From contig CANCVE010000024.1 of NCBI GenBank assembly GCA_947381435.1, positions 1-45,786 on the forward strand: 45,786 bases of DNA, given 5' to 3'. The position numbers were made by a program, and so were the translations under genes. Shown here piece after piece: positions 45,112 to 45,786 of this stretch. A model generated the notes under the pieces. The model worked only from the letters and a program-made list of their open reading frames with translations. It did no database searches and had not been told where the DNA came from. The DNA comes from Chitinophagaceae bacterium. Lineage in GTDB: Bacteria; Bacteroidota; Bacteroidia; Chitinophagales; Chitinophagaceae. Every line of letters starts with the position of its first letter. Positions within the stretch are counted from its first letter, which is position 1.

Positions 45112-45492
45112 ATGAAAAGTTTTTTACTTACGATAGGGCTTGGATTAATGCTTAGTTCGTTTACATTTTTCGATAACTCATCTGCTATTATCAATGGCTT
45201 AAAAGACGGTAATGCAGAAGTAGTGAGCAGGTACTTTGATAACTTTATAGATATGAAATTGCCCGAAAAAGGCGAGATAAAGAACATTGGCAAGAACCAG
45301 GCAGGTATTGCTTTACAGAGTTTCTTTAGAGAAAACAGCATTAAAGGATTCGAACTACTTAGTCAGCGAGACATGAATGGCACCATGTATTTGGCAGGTA
45401 AACTACTAAATGATGGAAAGGGTTACAACATTACCATCTTACTAAAAACTAAGGATGCCAACCAACAAATCATCACCATCAGGATAAACTAA
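45112..45492 (+). CDS. DUF4783 secreted protein (NTF2-like)
   Basis: The 126-residue product has a signal peptide (MKSFLLTIGLGLMLSSFTF). The DUF4783 pattern follows: INGLKDGNAEVVSRYFDNFIDMKLPEKGEIKNIGKNQAGIALQSFFREN, then GKGYNITILLKTKD and a final strand. The fold is expected to be NTF2-like, as for the gene between nuoE and nuoF, although the two are not alike in sequence. The function is unknown. A strong terminator follows. Confidence 0.88.
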   Translation: MKSFLLTIGLGLMLSSFTFFDNSSAIINGLKDGNAEVVSRYFDNFIDMKLPEKGEIKNIGKNQAGIALQSFFRENSIKGFELLSQRDMNGTMYLAGKLLNDGKGYNITILLKTKDANQQIITIRIN

Positions 45493-45508
45493 AAAGAAAA
45501 ACATATTA

Positions 45509-45546
45509 AAAATGGCTGCTACGATAATCGTGGCAGCCATTTTTGT
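45509..45546 (+). terminator. Intrinsic terminator after the DUF4783 gene
   Basis: AATGGCTGCTACGA (45511-45524) pairs with TCGTGGCAGCCATT (45528-45541) with one G-U wobble around a 3-nt loop, followed by a T-run. It lies 18 bp after the stop. Confidence 0.92.
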
Positions 45547-45678
45547 TTTGAGCTGAAACCTATAAGTTTATCACTTGCGCATTAGCGATGTTTCTTATCG
45601 TAGAAAAAACAACCTCTAGTCTCTCTTTTTCCGATTTACGAGAGTATAAAGTAGTTTGTGTAAACTGGTAGTAATTAA

Positions 45679-45735
45679 TTTTAGGGTTTCATCGCTGAGT
45701 GGAGCGTAGCGGAACGAGGCGATGAAACCCTAAAA
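45679..45735. repeat. Inverted repeat with 17-bp perfect arms
   Basis: TTTTAGGGTTTCATCGC (45679-45695) and its exact inverse (45719-45735) enclose a 23-nt loop TGAGTGGAGCGTAGCGGAACGAG. The loop is GC-richer than its surroundings. It lies upstream of the partial gene that begins at 45769 and after a terminator. The gap 45547-45678 shows nothing else. Confidence 0.9.
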
Positions 45736-45768
45736 CAACTTTTTATTAACCTTTTATACAAGACTCAA

Positions 45769-45786
45769 ATGGCAAAAAAAGACAAC
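45769..45786 (+). CDS. First six codons of a gene cut by the window edge
   Basis: ATG GCA AAA AAA GAC AAC encodes MAKKDN, a typical start of a cytoplasmic protein. It follows an AT-rich leader. Too little is visible to name a product. Confidence 0.4.

Overview
The window comes from a low-GC member of the Bacteroidota, most likely the Chitinophagaceae. The evidence is a short NuoG that lacks the large C-terminal domain, a T9SS C-terminal sorting domain, Rho with a long acidic insert, candidate promoters of the TAnnTTTG type, almost no Shine-Dalgarno sites, and DUF4783 and START-like genes common in that phylum. The assignment rests on gene content and motifs read by eye; no database search was run. 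I see no tRNA, rRNA, CRISPR, prophage or intact insertion sequence.

Layout. 1-631: 3' end of a secreted-type protein gene, with a bidirectional terminator. 729-14595 (minus): complete respiratory complex I operon nuoABCDE-[NTF2-like]-FGHIJKLMN, with an extra secreted NTF2-like gene between nuoE and nuoF and a 123-bp palindromic repeat between nuoG and nuoH. 14683-17723 (minus): TPR protein, PstS-like lipoprotein and small membrane protein. 17969-18332: a tandem array and a nested palindrome. 18631-21546: fumarase, an exosortase-like membrane protein and an AraC regulator. 21688-24944 (minus): htpG and dnaN. 25205-27867 (plus): recX, tandem array, outer-membrane barrel, orphan DUF433 gene and an omega-amidase-type nitrilase. 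28191-31653 (minus): pseudouridine synthase, Mn-type superoxide dismutase, LptF/LptG permease and START-like protein. 31877-36526 (minus): acpP-fabF-rnc and rho. 36858-38418 (minus): XRE regulator, HEPN-like protein and a small unknown protein. 38460-40943 (minus): collagen-like adhesin and T9SS cargo. 41224-43315: fourth tandem array, an unknown protein and a metallo-hydrolase. 43493-45786: gpmI, a DUF4783 protein and the first codons of a further gene.

Most genes are housekeeping: NADH oxidation, TCA cycle, glycolysis, fatty-acid synthesis, LPS export, DNA replication and protein folding. The unusual content lies between the genes. Four intergenic tandem arrays (17969-18178, 25712-25890, 27974-28150, 41224-41428) share one design, 4-5 units of 41-43 bp, but have unrelated sequences. 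Three of them carry inverted repeats in every unit, and some stem positions change in a compensating way. They sit in divergent, co-directional and convergent gene pairs. Four copies of a long palindromic repeat (ACCACAAAGG ends), several other long hairpins and many short string repeats add to this.

Other points of note are a 43-bp duplication of the nitrilase 5' end around the DUF433 gene, the NTF2-like gene inside the nuo operon, and a possible HEPN/XRE locus next to a perfect 35-bp palindrome.
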